DNA from: Bombella dulcis
GTDB lineage: Bacteria; Pseudomonadota; Alphaproteobacteria; Acetobacterales; Acetobacteraceae
Length of the DNA: 64,000 nucleotides
Reading direction: 5' to 3'
NCBI RefSeq assembly: GCF_026385505.1
Contig: NZ_JANIDV010000002.1
Coordinates: forward strand, 186,001-250,000
Both the position numbers and the translations under genes were made by a program. The first letter of the stretch is position 1. The number at the start of each line of letters is the position of its first letter. The notes beneath the pieces were generated by a model, which was given only the letters and a program-made list of their open reading frames with translations, made no database searches and was not told the DNA's origin. This document shows positions 8,930 to 18,518 of this stretch, piece by piece.

Positions 8930-9706
8930 ATGAGCCATGAGGAGACAGGCCCGCAGGACACTCTTCATTGTCCGGCCTGTGGTGACGCTGAAGGCCGTCC
9001 GGACAGGGAGCGTGGTTACGCTGCCCGGAAGAAACGCCGCCAGTCTGCGCCGCTGACACCGTCAGGTCGCCCTCTGCTGGAGCCGCCGGGCGGGCAGAAG
9101 AAAGTTCTGCTCCATTCCTGTTGCGCTCCCTGCTCCGGTGAGGTGATGGAGGCGATGACGGAATCCGGCATTGACTACACCATCTTTTTCTACAATCCGA
9201 ACATCCATCCGGAGCGGGAATATCTTCTGCGTAAGGAAGAGAATGTCCGTTTTGCGGAGGCAAACAATATTCCGTTCGTGGATGCGGATTATGACAAAGA
9301 CAACTGGTTCGAGCGTGCCAAAGGCATGGAATGGGAGCCGGAACGGGGTGTACGCTGCACGATGTGCTTTGACATGCGTTTTGAGCGCACGGCCCTGTAT
9401 GCGCATGAACATGGTTTTCCTGTCATGACGAGTTCTCTGGGCATTTCCCGCTGGAAGAATATGGCCCAGATCAATGACTGTGGTGCCCGTGCCGTGGCCC
9501 CGTATGAGGGGCTGGATTACTGGGACTTCAACTGGCGCAAGGGCGGTGGTTCTGCCCGCATGATCGAGATCAGCAAACGGGAGAAATTCTACAAACAGGA
9601 ATATTGCGGCTGTGCCTATTCCCTGCGGGATACCAACAATTTCCGTCGGTCCAAGGGGAGACCGGCCATCGTGCTGGGTGAGGAGTTCTACGGCGAGGAG
9701 GACTAG
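8930..9706 (+). CDS. queH: Epoxyqueuosine reductase QueH
   Basis: QueH is the DUF208-type, non-B12 enzyme that reduces epoxyqueuosine to queuosine in tRNA. The protein has about 258 residues. Visible motifs are [18 protein letters not shown] with the CCAPC cysteines, [29 protein letters not shown] and [12 protein letters not shown], which supply the metal-binding cysteines. ATG 8930 has a strong GGAGGAAA 6-7 bases upstream. The first 60 residues are a non-conserved leader that contains CPACGD, an extra Cys pair of unknown meaning, before the family core starts. It lies 60 bases upstream of glycerate kinase; the two may share a transcript. Confidence 0.93.
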   Translation: MSHEETGPQDTLHCPACGDAEGRPDRERGYAARKKRRQSAPLTPSGRPLLEPPGGQKKVLLHSCCAPCSGEVMEAMTESGIDYTIFFYNPNIHPEREYLLRKEENVRFAEANNIPFVDADYDKDNWFERAKGMEWEPERGVRCTMCFDMRFERTALYAHEHGFPVMTSSLGISRWKNMAQINDCGARAVAPYEGLDYWDFNWRKGGGSARMIEISKREKFYKQEYCGCAYSLRDTNNFRRSKGRPAIVLGEEFYGEED

Positions 9707-9765
9707 ACGACCCTGCATCGTCGGCCCATCATGTAGGAATCAGGCCTGAAGGTGGGGAGGGTGGC

Positions 9766-10950
9766 ATGAAAATTGCGATCGTGTGTGATTCCTTCAAGGA
9801 AAGTCTGGCCCCGCTGGATGTGGCTGAGGAAATAAAGGCCGGTTTCTCCCGTGTATTCCTGGAAGCAGAGTATCTCTGCCTGCCAATGGCTGATGGTGGG
9901 GAAGGCACGGTGGAGGCCCTCGTGCAGGGGACGGATGGTGAGCTGGTACACTGTTCCGTCACGGGGCCGCTGGGGGAGCCTGTTCAGGCATTTTTTGGTG
10001 TCAGTGGGGATGGGCAGACGGCCATCATCGAGATGGCCGCTGCGGCTGGTCTTCCTCTTCTGAAAACCGAGGAACGGAATCCTCTGCACACGACAACTTA
10101 CGGGGTCGGAGAACTTGTTCTTGCGGCTCTGGAAAGGGGCTGCCGTCATGTCATTCTAGGGCTGGGGGGCAGCGCAACGAATGATGGCGGGGCTGGCTTT
10201 GCCCAAGCCCTTGGTGCCCGGTTTCTGGATGCTGAAGGGCAGGAACTGCCACCCGGTGGTGCGGCCCTGTCCCGGCTGGCAAAACTGGACCTTTCAGGCG
10301 TGGACAGGCGTCTGTCTGGCATCACGTTGGAAGGAGCCTGTGACGTGACCAGCCCGCTGACTGGTCCACAGGGGGCTTCATATGTTTTCGGTCCCCAGAA
10401 AGGAGCCAGTCCGGACGATGTGACCCGCCTTGATGAGGCCCTGACCCATTATGCGCAGATATTGTCGGACCAGTGTGGCCGGGATGTTGCGGTCGTTCCC
10501 GGTGCGGGAGCTGCAGGCGGGCTGGGTGCCGGGCTGCTGGCCTTCACGGGGGCCATTTTGCGGCCCGGTGTGGAGATTGTGGCGGATCAGTTACGGCTGG
10601 CTGAGCGTTTCGTGGATGTGGACCTTGTCATTACTGGCGAGGGCCGGATGGATGGGCAGAGTGCACAGGGCAAGGCCCCGATGGGCGTGGCGCAGGTCGC
10701 CAGAGCGCAGGGCAAGCCTGTCATTGCCATTGTCGGCTCTACGGGTGATGGCGTGGACGGAATGCATCAGGTCGGCATTGGTGCGTTTTTCGATACGGTC
10801 CCACGGCCAGCAACATTGCCAGAGGTGCTGCGGCAGGCACGGGAGAATGTCCGCCGGACGGCGGAAAATGTGGCGGCCACGCTGAAGATGGGCATGGTCA
10901 TGGGGTCGGAACACCATCTGGAAGGCGGAGTCCGGACGGTGGGGCCGTGA
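9766..10950 (+). CDS. Glycerate 2-kinase (GarK/GlxK family)
   Basis: A 394-residue glycerate kinase that phosphorylates D-glycerate, feeding glyoxylate/tartronate-derived carbon into glycolysis. It begins IAIVCDSFKESLAPLDVAEE, the family N-terminus. It contains LPMADGGEGTVEALV, VILGLGGSATNDGGAGFAQA, TSPLTGPQGASYVFGPQKGA, the glycine-rich PGAGAAGGLGAGLLAF and LVITGEGRMDGQSAQGKAP, all characteristic. The ATG at 9766 follows GGGGAGGG. The C-terminal 15 residues past the usual family end are unremarkable. No other glycerate-pathway gene is adjacent. Confidence 0.93.
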   Translation: MKIAIVCDSFKESLAPLDVAEEIKAGFSRVFLEAEYLCLPMADGGEGTVEALVQGTDGELVHCSVTGPLGEPVQAFFGVSGDGQTAIIEMAAAAGLPLLKTEERNPLHTTTYGVGELVLAALERGCRHVILGLGGSATNDGGAGFAQALGARFLDAEGQELPPGGAALSRLAKLDLSGVDRRLSGITLEGACDVTSPLTGPQGASYVFGPQKGASPDDVTRLDEALTHYAQILSDQCGRDVAVVPGAGAAGGLGAGLLAFTGAILRPGVEIVADQLRLAERFVDVDLVITGEGRMDGQSAQGKAPMGVAQVARAQGKPVIAIVGSTGDGVDGMHQVGIGAFFDTVPRPATLPEVLRQARENVRRTAENVAATLKMGMVMGSEHHLEGGVRTVGP

Positions 10951-11046
10951 TGCCCGTGACCTTGAAAGACGGCACGATACCACCATATTTCTGTGTCCAT
11001 ATGCCCCTGTGGGTGGCTGTCCGTTACTGAAATTCAAGTAGGCTTT

Positions 11047-13536
11047 ATGAAGCGTTATTCTGTTCGTCAGATCATGATTCGCATGGGGGCTGGCCTGGGG
11101 CTGGTGACCATGCTGTCTGCCCCGGTGCAGGCGGCCGGATCGGCTCCTGCCCCTGCGGCTTCAGCTTCCAAGGCCTCGTCAGCTCCTGCCGTGGTGAGTA
11201 CGCCCCTGCCAGCGGTGCCTCTCGTCATGGGGCAGCCGGAAGGTGATTTTGGCTGGGCCGGTGTGGCGGCAACCCTGCGGACGCAGCTGGACCGGGATCA
11301 GGGCGTGCTGCGCTCGGTGGGAGGGGCACTTGCTCCTGCCAAGGCACCGCCAACCGGGCGGGTGCTGGACAGTTACGCCCAGCAGATAGGGCAGGTCCGT
11401 CAGCATGTGACGGATGGTCTGGCGCAGATCCAGTCTTATGAAAGTTCCATGAATTCCCTGCTTCAGGTGCTGGGGACCAAGGCGGAGGATGGAGAGGACA
11501 GTTCCATTACCCGTCAGCGTGTCATTGCCCGGAAGACATCGTTGAGCATTGCTGCCTTGCTGGTGCGGATGCGTGTCTGTGACCTTCAGACAAAACAGGT
11601 GGAGAGCCAGCTGAACGACCTGCGCCGCAAGGTGCAGCAGGGTGCCCTGGTCCGGCATGTGGCGACACCGCTGAGTGTCGGCTTCTGGCAGCGGGCTATT
11701 GCTGACGGCTATACGACATTCGAGGAGATCGGGGGAGCCGAGCTGACTGTTCTGATCGGTGTTCTGGGTGTCGGCTGTCTGGTTGGTCTGTTTGGATGGG
11801 GCCTGCGGCGTCTGACAGTGCTTGTTCTCGGTTCAGCCCGGATACAGGCGAGCTGGGGAGGCGTGATCCGTACCCAGCGTGCCCTGGGGAGCGTGCTGGC
11901 GGGCGTAATGTGCGGTCTGCTGGCAGAAGCTCTCTGGCAGGGGTGGCAGGCCGTGGCCTTCAATGGTGAGGGTGTCCCCATTGCACAGGGGCTGTATCTG
12001 ACGCAGGCCCTGCCTGTCTGTGCCTTCATTGTTGGGGCTGGTGTCTCTCTCTCACGGTGGCTGCTGGGGAAGAACTGTCTGCCGTGCAGCCTGCTGCTGG
12101 GTGGTGGCATCCTGTTTTATGGGGCCTTGCGGACAGCCGAGGTGAGCCGGGACATCGGCCCCGGGATTGATACCGTGCTGGAAGGGGCTTTTGCCCTCAC
12201 ATCCGCCGTCCTTCTGTATCTGACCTGTCGCTCCAGCAAGCGTCAGCAGCAGAGCGGGGATTTTTCGGGGGGAGCCGGTGCCGGGCAGGATATTGGTTCC
12301 CTGCTCATCCAGCATATTCCGCTGCATGGGATTTCCGCTCTGCTCCTGGGGGTGACAGGCATTGCCGTTCTGAGTGGCTATATTTCTTTTGCCTTCCTGC
12401 TGAATGACTGGGTGCTGACGTTTCTTTATTCCTTTGGCGTGGTCATGCTGCTCATGCAGGCATGGCGGGACTTTGCCCAGTTCGTCTTTTCGGCCCAGAG
12501 CCGTCTGGGGCGTCTGTGGAATGAGCTGGAGCTAAGTGCCCGCCGTCTTGCACAGGTGGAAGTCATCAGCACCGCCCTTGTCGGGCTGAGCCTTATCATG
12601 GTCTTCATAGCCCTGTTACAGGGGCGGAATGGCGTTTCCTTCATCGGGACATGGCGGCAGCTTCAGCATATCTTTGGGGGTGGCATGCTTTTCGGTGTGC
12701 CGTTCTCTCCACGGGCCGTGGTGGATTCAGCCCTGCTGCTCATTGGGGTCTATTACCTGATCCGGTTTCTCCAGCAGTGGCTTCATACCCGTTTATTTCC
12801 GGTCACGTCTCTGGATAGTGGGGCGCAGACCTCCATCATCAGTATCCTGACCTACACGCTGTGGATTGCGGCCGGACTGAAACTGCTTTCCATGATCGGC
12901 ATTTCCGTCCAGAACCTGACATGGGTTGTCAGTGCCCTTTCCGTTGGTGTCGGCTTTGGTCTTCAGTCCATCGTCAAGGACTTCATTTCCGGTCTGATTC
13001 TTCTGGCCGAGCGTCCGGCACAGGCGGGGGATAAAATCACCATCAGCGGCAATACGGGTGTGATTCAGCGTGTGAATGTCCGGGCAACGGATATCCGTTT
13101 GCCGAACGGGACGACGCTGATCGTGCCCAACTCCCAGTTCATCACGGCCAATGTGCAGAATTACAGTGCAGGCCATAACCCGCTGAAGATGAATCTTGTT
13201 TTCGCCGTCCCGACCAATGTCAATCTGGACAAGGTGCAGGCACTCTTCATGCTTGTCGTGGCTGAGCAGCCTGATGTTTTGAGGGACCCGGCCCCGCAGA
13301 GCTGGCTGGGTGAAAGGATCGGGGATACGGTGGATGCTACGCTGGCCATCTATACGGCCCGTGGCACCAACAGTGATGCCGTGCGTACTGCTGTGGTTGG
13401 GGCCTTGCTGGACCGGTTCAGCAAGGAGGGTATCAGCCTGTTCGTGACACAGGTGACAGCGACTGTGCCTTCTGATGCGTCGTCTTCCGATACATCTGGT
13501 AGCGATGCCCCATCCGGTGATGCTGCCCTCTCCTGA
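11047..13536 (+). CDS. Large mechanosensitive channel, MscS family with DUF3772-type N-terminus
   Basis: About 829 residues. A Sec signal (LVTMLSAPVQA) leads to an Ala/Pro-rich then helical periplasmic region (residues about 60-200) like DUF3772. Roughly ten TM segments follow. The MscS core is at about residues 610-720: WVVSALSVGVGFGLQSIVKD is the pore-lining TM3, and LLAERPAQAGDKITISGNTG with RLPNGTTLIVPNSQFITANV is the beta domain. It would open under membrane tension on osmotic downshock. ATG 11047 was chosen over 10993 because the signal peptide starts there. A Ser/Asp/Ala-rich tail ends the protein. A terminator follows. Confidence 0.88.
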   Translation: MKRYSVRQIMIRMGAGLGLVTMLSAPVQAAGSAPAPAASASKASSAPAVVSTPLPAVPLVMGQPEGDFGWAGVAATLRTQLDRDQGVLRSVGGALAPAKAPPTGRVLDSYAQQIGQVRQHVTDGLAQIQSYESSMNSLLQVLGTKAEDGEDSSITRQRVIARKTSLSIAALLVRMRVCDLQTKQVESQLNDLRRKVQQGALVRHVATPLSVGFWQRAIADGYTTFEEIGGAELTVLIGVLGVGCLVGLFGWGLRRLTVLVLGSARIQASWGGVIRTQRALGSVLAGVMCGLLAEALWQGWQAVAFNGEGVPIAQGLYLTQALPVCAFIVGAGVSLSRWLLGKNCLPCSLLLGGGILFYGALRTAEVSRDIGPGIDTVLEGAFALTSAVLLYLTCRSSKRQQQSGDFSGGAGAGQDIGSLLIQHIPLHGISALLLGVTGIAVLSGYISFAFLLNDWVLTFLYSFGVVMLLMQAWRDFAQFVFSAQSRLGRLWNELELSARRLAQVEVISTALVGLSLIMVFIALLQGRNGVSFIGTWRQLQHIFGGGMLFGVPFSPRAVVDSALLLIGVYYLIRFLQQWLHTRLFPVTSLDSGAQTSIISILTYTLWIAAGLKLLSMIGISVQNLTWVVSALSVGVGFGLQSIVKDFISGLILLAERPAQAGDKITISGNTGVIQRVNVRATDIRLPNGTTLIVPNSQFITANVQNYSAGHNPLKMNLVFAVPTNVNLDKVQALFMLVVAEQPDVLRDPAPQSWLGERIGDTVDATLAIYTARGTNSDAVRTAVVGALLDRFSKEGISLFVTQVTATVPSDASSSDTSGSDAPSGDAALS

Positions 13537-13566
13537 AGAGGGTCTGCTTCCAGTAGTCTGGACATG

Positions 13567-13595
13567 AAAAAAGCCGGGTAACATCCCGGCTTTTT
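13567..13595. terminator. Intrinsic terminator after the MscS gene
   Basis: AAAAAAGCCGGG and CCCGGCTTTTT pair across the loop TAACAT. Its A and T runs make it usable from both strands, so it also ends the convergent small gene at 13631. Confidence 0.9.
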
Positions 13596-13630
13596 CAGTC
13601 CATGACTTTTATGAAGTCTCTGGTCCGGTC

Positions 13631-13795
13631 TTACTTGCCGTCAACGGAACGGGCAATCTCGGCAACGAGCTTGAGAAGATAAGCGCGGTCGATCTTCGTG
13701 TTGGGACCTTCAATGCGGACCACATCCTGCACCAGAGCGAAGATCAGGTCTTCGCGGGACATGTTGCGGGCCAGATTGACTTCTTTCTGAGACAT
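13631..13795 (-). CDS. Conserved-looking small cytosolic protein, 54 residues
   Basis: The short protein MSQKEVNLARNMSREDLIFA...EIARSVDGK is highly charged and predicted helical, with no signal or membrane segment. The ATG at 13795 has AAAGGA about 8 bases upstream, and a bidirectional terminator lies just past the stop, both signs of a real gene. An upstream in-frame extension to 13861 is Arg/Pro-rich and looks non-coding. I do not recognise the family; a small DNA-binding or regulatory helper is possible but unsupported. Confidence 0.65.
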   Translation of the reverse strand: MSQKEVNLARNMSREDLIFALVQDVVRIEGPNTKIDRAYLLKLVAEIARSVDGK

Positions 13796-14108
13796 GCGGG
13801 TAAATCCTTTCAACAGAGGGAACGGCAATGCCGGACGGGCTGACACCCGACGGGAGGCCACCGTGTAAACCTTTTAGCAGTCTTTGTGGTGGGAGGTCAC
13901 GGGGGGCAAATGAAAAGATCGTGACCATATCGGGGCATGTGTCTTTTTGTTTTACTTCATGGAACCTTTATGAAAGGTTCCCTGGGTTCCGGGTGTTTCC
14001 TGATTCTGAATGACCGGCATGACATTCCGGTTTTCATGAAGGTCAGCCTCCCATTGCCGATGGGAACGGAACGGTCCCTCTGCGGATACATCTCGTTCAG
14101 GACAGATT

Positions 14109-15230
14109 ATGATAGCGCGTTTGAAGAGTTTCTTCCTTTCAGCCGAGGCAACAACCAGAGTGGCGATCAGTCCGGTCCGCCCGGTACTGACAGCCATCAC
14201 AGCCTGTCTGCTGCTTCTGGCAGCGGTATGGATTATTCATCCTTTCCTGCCGCCTATCATCTGGGGCGTGACCATTTCTATTACGCTCTGGCCGCTGGTC
14301 CTGCGCCTTCAGAAGGTCTGTTTTGGCAGCCGGTCAGCGGCGGTATTTTTCACCGTGCTGGCGGCGGTGGTCATTTTCTTCCTGCCGGCAATATTCGTGA
14401 TCGTCATTTTTGCACGGCATGTTGATGATGTGTCCCATTTCATAGCCATCCTGCCGACCCTGCAGCTGCCTGCGGCTCCGGCATGGGTGGGGCATCTCCC
14501 TTATGTGGGAGGGGACATCGTTCCATTCTGGGATCATCTGAGAGAGAACAGCCTGCCGACCCTGCTGCGGCGGGTCACGCCGTCACCGGAGAAGATTTTC
14601 CATGCGTTCCTGTTCTCGGCAGGAAGTCTCGGTTCCCTGCTTCTGGAGTTCGGCCTGACACTGGTTGCCATGGTGCTGATTCTGGGAAAAGCGGAGGGGA
14701 TCATCTGTCTTCTGGAGACGGTCAGCAGCCGTCTTGGTGGCAGGACAGGCCGTTCCCTCCTGAAGCAAGCGGAGATCACGACCCGTGGTGTGGCATTGGG
14801 CGTTACGCTGACAGCCATTGTTGAATCCCTGTTTGGATGGATCGGCCTCATGGTGGCCGGTGTGCCGATGGGCAGCGTCGTGGCGGCGGTGATGTTTATT
14901 TCCTGCGTGCTGCAGTTCGGGGGGGGCTGGGTGATGTTCCTCAGCACTGTCTGGCTCTATTTCACGGCACCGCTATTACATGCCATCATCATGCTGCTGT
15001 TTGCTCTCGTGACTGTTGCGGGTGACAATTTTCTCCAGCCGCTCATTATCCGGCGTTATGTGCGGATTTCCGTTGTCATCATCATGCTGGGGGCTTTCGG
15101 GGGACTGTCCACACTTGGCTTTGCCGGTGTCTTCATCGGCCCGACCCTGCTGTATCTGACTGAAAAGATGATCCGTGACTGGGCGGGGCTTCCTTCAGAA
15201 GAGGACAGGGAGGCCGTGTCCGACGAGTGA
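14109..15230 (+). CDS. AI-2E family transporter (PerM/YdiK-like)
   Basis: A 373-residue membrane protein with the AI-2E layout: two TM pairs at the N-terminus, a central soluble loop (about residues 120-175, HLPYVGGDIVPFWDHLRE...), then further TMs. Family segments include LGVTLTAIVESLFGWIGLMV, the C-terminal GDNFLQPLIIRRYVRISVVI, and LGAFGGLSTLGFAGVFIGP. Members export small molecules or autoinducer-2, or act in Na+/H+ exchange; the substrate cannot be told here. The ATG at 14109 follows AGGACAG. The 245 bases upstream contain no recognised gene. Confidence 0.88.
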   Translation: MIARLKSFFLSAEATTRVAISPVRPVLTAITACLLLLAAVWIIHPFLPPIIWGVTISITLWPLVLRLQKVCFGSRSAAVFFTVLAAVVIFFLPAIFVIVIFARHVDDVSHFIAILPTLQLPAAPAWVGHLPYVGGDIVPFWDHLRENSLPTLLRRVTPSPEKIFHAFLFSAGSLGSLLLEFGLTLVAMVLILGKAEGIICLLETVSSRLGGRTGRSLLKQAEITTRGVALGVTLTAIVESLFGWIGLMVAGVPMGSVVAAVMFISCVLQFGGGWVMFLSTVWLYFTAPLLHAIIMLLFALVTVAGDNFLQPLIIRRYVRISVVIIMLGAFGGLSTLGFAGVFIGPTLLYLTEKMIRDWAGLPSEEDREAVSDE

Positions 15231-15256
15231 ACGGACATCCCCTCTGACAGGTGCTT

Positions 15257-17137
15257 TCATTGCCGGTTGGGTCTGGGGCGGAGTGTATGGAAGGCTCCAC
15301 CCCAGAGGCACAGGCTGGCAATGGCGAAAGCGATGGTCAGTTCTGGTGAAACGGGAGTCTGTGTGGCCGTGTGATGCAGCGTTACGGTCAGGACGGCAGC
15401 GGAAAGGAACATGGCTGCAAGAGCCAGCACCACGCCACGGCAGAGACGCCGGGGCAGGACACAGTAGCTGAGAAGGCTCAGGAGCATCAGGGCATAATAG
15501 AACAGGCTGGCCTGCTGACAGGCTTTTTCCATCATGTGGGAGGAAGCGTCCTTCAGGGCCGTGATGGGATACAGATGGCTTGTGAACGGACTGAGGGCCA
15601 CGAGGCCGCAGAGGCCTAGCAGGCAGCCAAGCAGTGTTCCTTCACTCAGGCGGCTCAGCCATGACGTGGCAAGGGTATCCACAGGGGCCGTCTGTCCCGG
15701 CACTTTGTGGCGGTGGGTATTGAGCCAGAGCTTGTTTGCCGTGTGGAAGAAGCCCACCCCACACAGCCCCAGTATCACATAGAGCCAGCGGACGAATTCG
15801 CCGCCAAAGCTGCCAAAATGCAGGGCGAGGCACCATGTCAGCATGTGGCGGGCAAGGCTCTGCCGACCGGGCAGATTCTGGCTGTCGAGTACGGTTCCCG
15901 TATGGGGGGCCATCAGGACGGCACCCCGATCCCGTCCGATGAGGGGGTTGTGAGGGTCCGTGCCTTCAATGAGCAGATAGGGCTGGTCTGAGGGGGGAAG
16001 ACTGCGAAGACCATTGGCGTTGTAGAGGGGGGCGTGGAGAGCCAGCCGCTCAGGCAGGCTGTCCGTTCCGTGAGGCCCCAGAACATAATCCAGCGTGAGG
16101 GGCTGAAATTCCGGGGCAAGGTTCTGCATCTGTTTCAGGGCGGTGATGGGCGGCAGGGGAGCCGAAGAGGCCGCTGCATGAGGGGGAGACATGGCCTCAG
16201 TGCCGGAGCAGGGTGGCAGAAGAGGGGCAAAGGCGAACAGGGCCACTGTCAGGGCGATAATGAGCTGGAAGGGAAGGGAACAGAGGCCCAGCAGGCTGTG
16301 CAGGTCAAGCCAGAGCCGTCGGGCATGACCCTCCAGCCGTACCGTCATGAGGGTCCGCCATATGCCGGGCAGGAGCAGAATGACCCCGGAAAGCAGGGCC
16401 AGCCCGTAAAGGAGGCAGAGGATGCCGACAAAGGGCATCGCCCAGTTCTCGGGCAGGGGCAGGCCCATACGGCGGTGCAAACCCCCGATGACATTGGGGA
16501 CGGGTGACGGAATCATCTGGTAGAGCTGGATGGTTCCTGGTGCAGGCTGGCTGACGAGAATCTGGGAGGCTGGCAGGCCCAGTGGAAGTTCCGGTCCCAC
16601 AGGGATGCTGAGACTGGCTGAGCCGGGTGTGGTGAGCGTCAGCCTGTAATGGAGAGCGGGGGCTGGATGCTGCCCGGTTCCGGGTGGGGTGAGTCTGTCC
16701 AGTATGGTGGGAATGTCTGCCAGTGGAATGTTTCTCTGTGCGGGCAGGTGGGGCTGGCTCCATTGCTGGAGCGGGGTGGCGAACAGTGTGACGGTTCCCG
16801 CCAGAAAACCCACGGAGAGCATGCTGCCCGTCATAATGCCGATCCAGCCGTGAAGGGACCGGTAGCGGATGGCCAGATGCTGGAGTTTCTGCCAGTTGCC
16901 GATGCCGACGCAGAGGGTCAGGGCGATCATTCCTGTCAGACAGCCGCCCATGACCAGCAGGGACAGGCCTGTTGCCCCGTAGGGCTGAAGGAAGGGAATG
17001 TGTCTGGCGGCCCAGCATGAGGCCAGGAGGCAGAAGGCAGCAAGGATGCTGCCCATGACCAGGCGCATCCAGAGGGCGGACGTGGAATGAGGTCGTGGAG
17101 GAAGGATGCGCTCTGCCCGGGCCGCTGGGGGTTTCAT
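15257..17137 (-). CDS. PepSY-associated TM protein, iron-reductase-like
   Basis: About 626 residues. The N-terminal TM (LVMGSILAAFCLLASCWAAR) is followed by further TMs, a periplasmic PepSY-like region, and a large TM domain with conserved His and Trp residues (WLDLHSLLGLCSLPFQLIIA, MLTWCLALHFGSFGGEFVRW, LYVILGLCGVGFFHTANKL). This is the PepSY_TM family often encoded beside siderophore receptors and thought to reduce ferric iron. The ATG at 17137 overlaps the stop of the preceding DUF3325 gene (ATGA). That overlap, and the charged start MKPPAARAERI, decide it over the longer frame to 17269. Iron function is inferred from family context; no receptor gene lies in the window. Confidence 0.85.
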   Translation of the reverse strand: MKPPAARAERILPPRPHSTSALWMRLVMGSILAAFCLLASCWAARHIPFLQPYGATGLSLLVMGGCLTGMIALTLCVGIGNWQKLQHLAIRYRSLHGWIGIMTGSMLSVGFLAGTVTLFATPLQQWSQPHLPAQRNIPLADIPTILDRLTPPGTGQHPAPALHYRLTLTTPGSASLSIPVGPELPLGLPASQILVSQPAPGTIQLYQMIPSPVPNVIGGLHRRMGLPLPENWAMPFVGILCLLYGLALLSGVILLLPGIWRTLMTVRLEGHARRLWLDLHSLLGLCSLPFQLIIALTVALFAFAPLLPPCSGTEAMSPPHAAASSAPLPPITALKQMQNLAPEFQPLTLDYVLGPHGTDSLPERLALHAPLYNANGLRSLPPSDQPYLLIEGTDPHNPLIGRDRGAVLMAPHTGTVLDSQNLPGRQSLARHMLTWCLALHFGSFGGEFVRWLYVILGLCGVGFFHTANKLWLNTHRHKVPGQTAPVDTLATSWLSRLSEGTLLGCLLGLCGLVALSPFTSHLYPITALKDASSHMMEKACQQASLFYYALMLLSLLSYCVLPRRLCRGVVLALAAMFLSAAVLTVTLHHTATQTPVSPELTIAFAIASLCLWGGAFHTLRPRPNRQ

Positions 17138-17433
17138 CCCGGTGTATGGGAACGGTAGGTGCGGAAGAGTGCCCAGAAGACCGGCATGAAACAGAGCAGG
17201 GCCATGCTCCAGCCCCCCAGGCAGAAGAAGGCACTGACAGGCCCGAAGACAGGCGACCACAGCACCCATGCCAGCCCACCGGACAGGGCCAGACCAGCCA
17301 GACCGGCGGAACGGCTCAGTCGTGCGGGGCGAGGGGTATGACCGGGGAGCTGAATCCAGAGCAGCATGACCCAGGCAGTTCCTGCCAGCAGCCCAGCCCA
17401 GAAGAAAAGGGGGTCAGTCACCATCCCCGTCAT
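17134..17433 (-). CDS. DUF3325-type small membrane protein
   Basis: A 99-residue protein with three hydrophobic segments (FFWAGLLAGTAWVMLLWIQL, AGLAGLALSGGLAWVLW, and AFFCLGGWSMALLCFMPVF). It is the size and layout of the DUF3325 partner found upstream of PepSY_TM genes in iron-uptake operons. GGGAGA precedes the ATG at 17433. Its stop overlaps the PepSY start by ATGA, so the two are translationally coupled. The biochemical role of DUF3325 is not known. Confidence 0.75.
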   Translation of the reverse strand: MTGMVTDPLFFWAGLLAGTAWVMLLWIQLPGHTPRPARLSRSAGLAGLALSGGLAWVLWSPVFGPVSAFFCLGGWSMALLCFMPVFWALFRTYRSHTPG

Positions 17434-17999
17434 GATTGTCTCTCCCATCCTGCCGTGCCAGCCCGCCAGTTTTCCCTGTCATTTCAGGGGGTAGTGACGG
17501 CAGGCACGGCTCATGTCATGGACCTGACTTTATGTGAGGCCGGATGGGAGCGTCAAATATGTATTATTTATACAGGATAAAGGAAACCCTTATAAAACCA
17601 GGGGTTTACAGCTTCAGGGCGATCCGTTCACTGTCTCCGGAAAGGTAGACGTTTGCGGATGCCACTGAGTGGCCCGGCAGCGGCAAAACCGAGAAGCAGT
17701 GACGCAGCGACGGTCAGCTGAAAGAAGAAGTGGCAGGAGGACGACACGATTCTGTTCTCCAAGGTGAGGGCAACATGAGGGAACTCTGTGCTACCAGTAA
17801 TTAATTTTTCGTAATAGAGAAATGGTGTTTCGTATTTTTTTCATGAAATGTGAAAACATGCTGTTTTCATTACCTGTTTCATATAGGTTCAGGTGCGCCC
17901 TGAGATGTCCGTGACAGGTATCGGGCCATTCTGGGGAGGCTTGTGCAGGACCTGTCAGAATGAGACAGTCCCTGTGGATGCAGTCAGGACGGAAGGGGC
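17434..17999. other. Regulatory gap between DUF3325 operon and acetyltransferase
   Basis: Apart from the possible small peptide, this 566-base gap holds AT-rich stretches near 17560-17600 and 17790-17890. These are likely the divergent promoters of the PepSY operon and the acetyltransferase. I looked for a classical Fur-box inverted repeat and did not see a convincing one. A short inverted repeat AAACCC...GGGTTT spans 17585-17616. Confidence 0.4.
17628..17747 (-). CDS. Possible 39-residue membrane peptide upstream of DUF3325
   Basis: A short frame opens at GTG 17747 with GGAG nine bases upstream. It encodes MSSSCHFFFQLTVAASLLLG then FAAAGPLSGIRKRLPFRRQ, a single TM followed by a strongly basic tail, as expected of a real small inner-membrane protein. 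It lies 195 bases upstream of the DUF3325 gene on the same strand. I do not recognise it. Without conservation data this stays tentative. Confidence 0.4.
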   Translation of the reverse strand: MSSSCHFFFQLTVAASLLLGFAAAGPLSGIRKRLPFRRQ

Positions 18000-18518
18000 A
18001 TGATGATGAAGATTCGGCCAGCCAGAGGCGAGGACATCACCGCCATTACTGAGATTTACAATCATGCGGTCAGTACGACCACGGCCATATGGAATGAGCG
18101 GACGGTCGATGAGGCCAACCGGATGGAATGGCTGACGGCGCATGAGGAGGCGGACCTGCCCGTTCTGGTTGCCGTGGATGCTGAGGACAGGGTTGCAGGT
18201 TACGCCACATTCGGCCCCTGGCGGGCCTGGGATGGCTACCGTCATACGGTGGAACATTCCGTTTATGTCCATAAGGACAGACGGCGGGCCGGCATCGGGC
18301 AGTCCCTGATGACGGCTCTGCTGGAAGAGGCCCGTCAGCGGGACTATCACGTCATGGTGGCCGGAATTGAATCAGGGAATGCCGGGTCCATTCATCTGCA
18401 TGAGAAGCTGGGTTTTTCGGCTGTGGGGCAGTGCCGGCAGGTTGGATGCAAGTTCGGCCGCTGGCTGGACCTGACCTTCATGCAGATCATTCTTGATGAC
18501 CGTTCCCAGCCGGACTGA
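18000..18518 (+). CDS. GNAT acetyltransferase, phosphinothricin/methionine-sulfone type (Pat/MddA-like)
   Basis: A 172-residue GNAT enzyme. The Pat/bar-type pattern is clear: IRPARGEDITAITEIYNHAV at the N-terminus, VAGYATFGPWRAWDGYRHTV, EHSVYVHKDRRRAGIGQSLM (acetyl-CoA pyrophosphate loop RRRAGIGQ), and NAGSIHLHEKLGFSAVGQCR near the end. Relatives acetylate phosphinothricin, methionine sulfoximine or methionine sulfone. The real substrate here is unknown. Three consecutive in-frame ATGs (18000, 18003, 18006) follow GGAAGGGG. It is a single gene. Confidence 0.88.
   Translation: MMMKIRPARGEDITAITEIYNHAVSTTTAIWNERTVDEANRMEWLTAHEEADLPVLVAVDAEDRVAGYATFGPWRAWDGYRHTVEHSVYVHKDRRRAGIGQSLMTALLEEARQRDYHVMVAGIESGNAGSIHLHEKLGFSAVGQCRQVGCKFGRWLDLTFMQIILDDRSQPD

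Noticed and set aside
17434-17999. Fur box before the DUF3325-PepSY operon
   Set aside because: The AT-rich stretches do not form the GATAATGATAATCATTATC-like repeat to a convincing degree.
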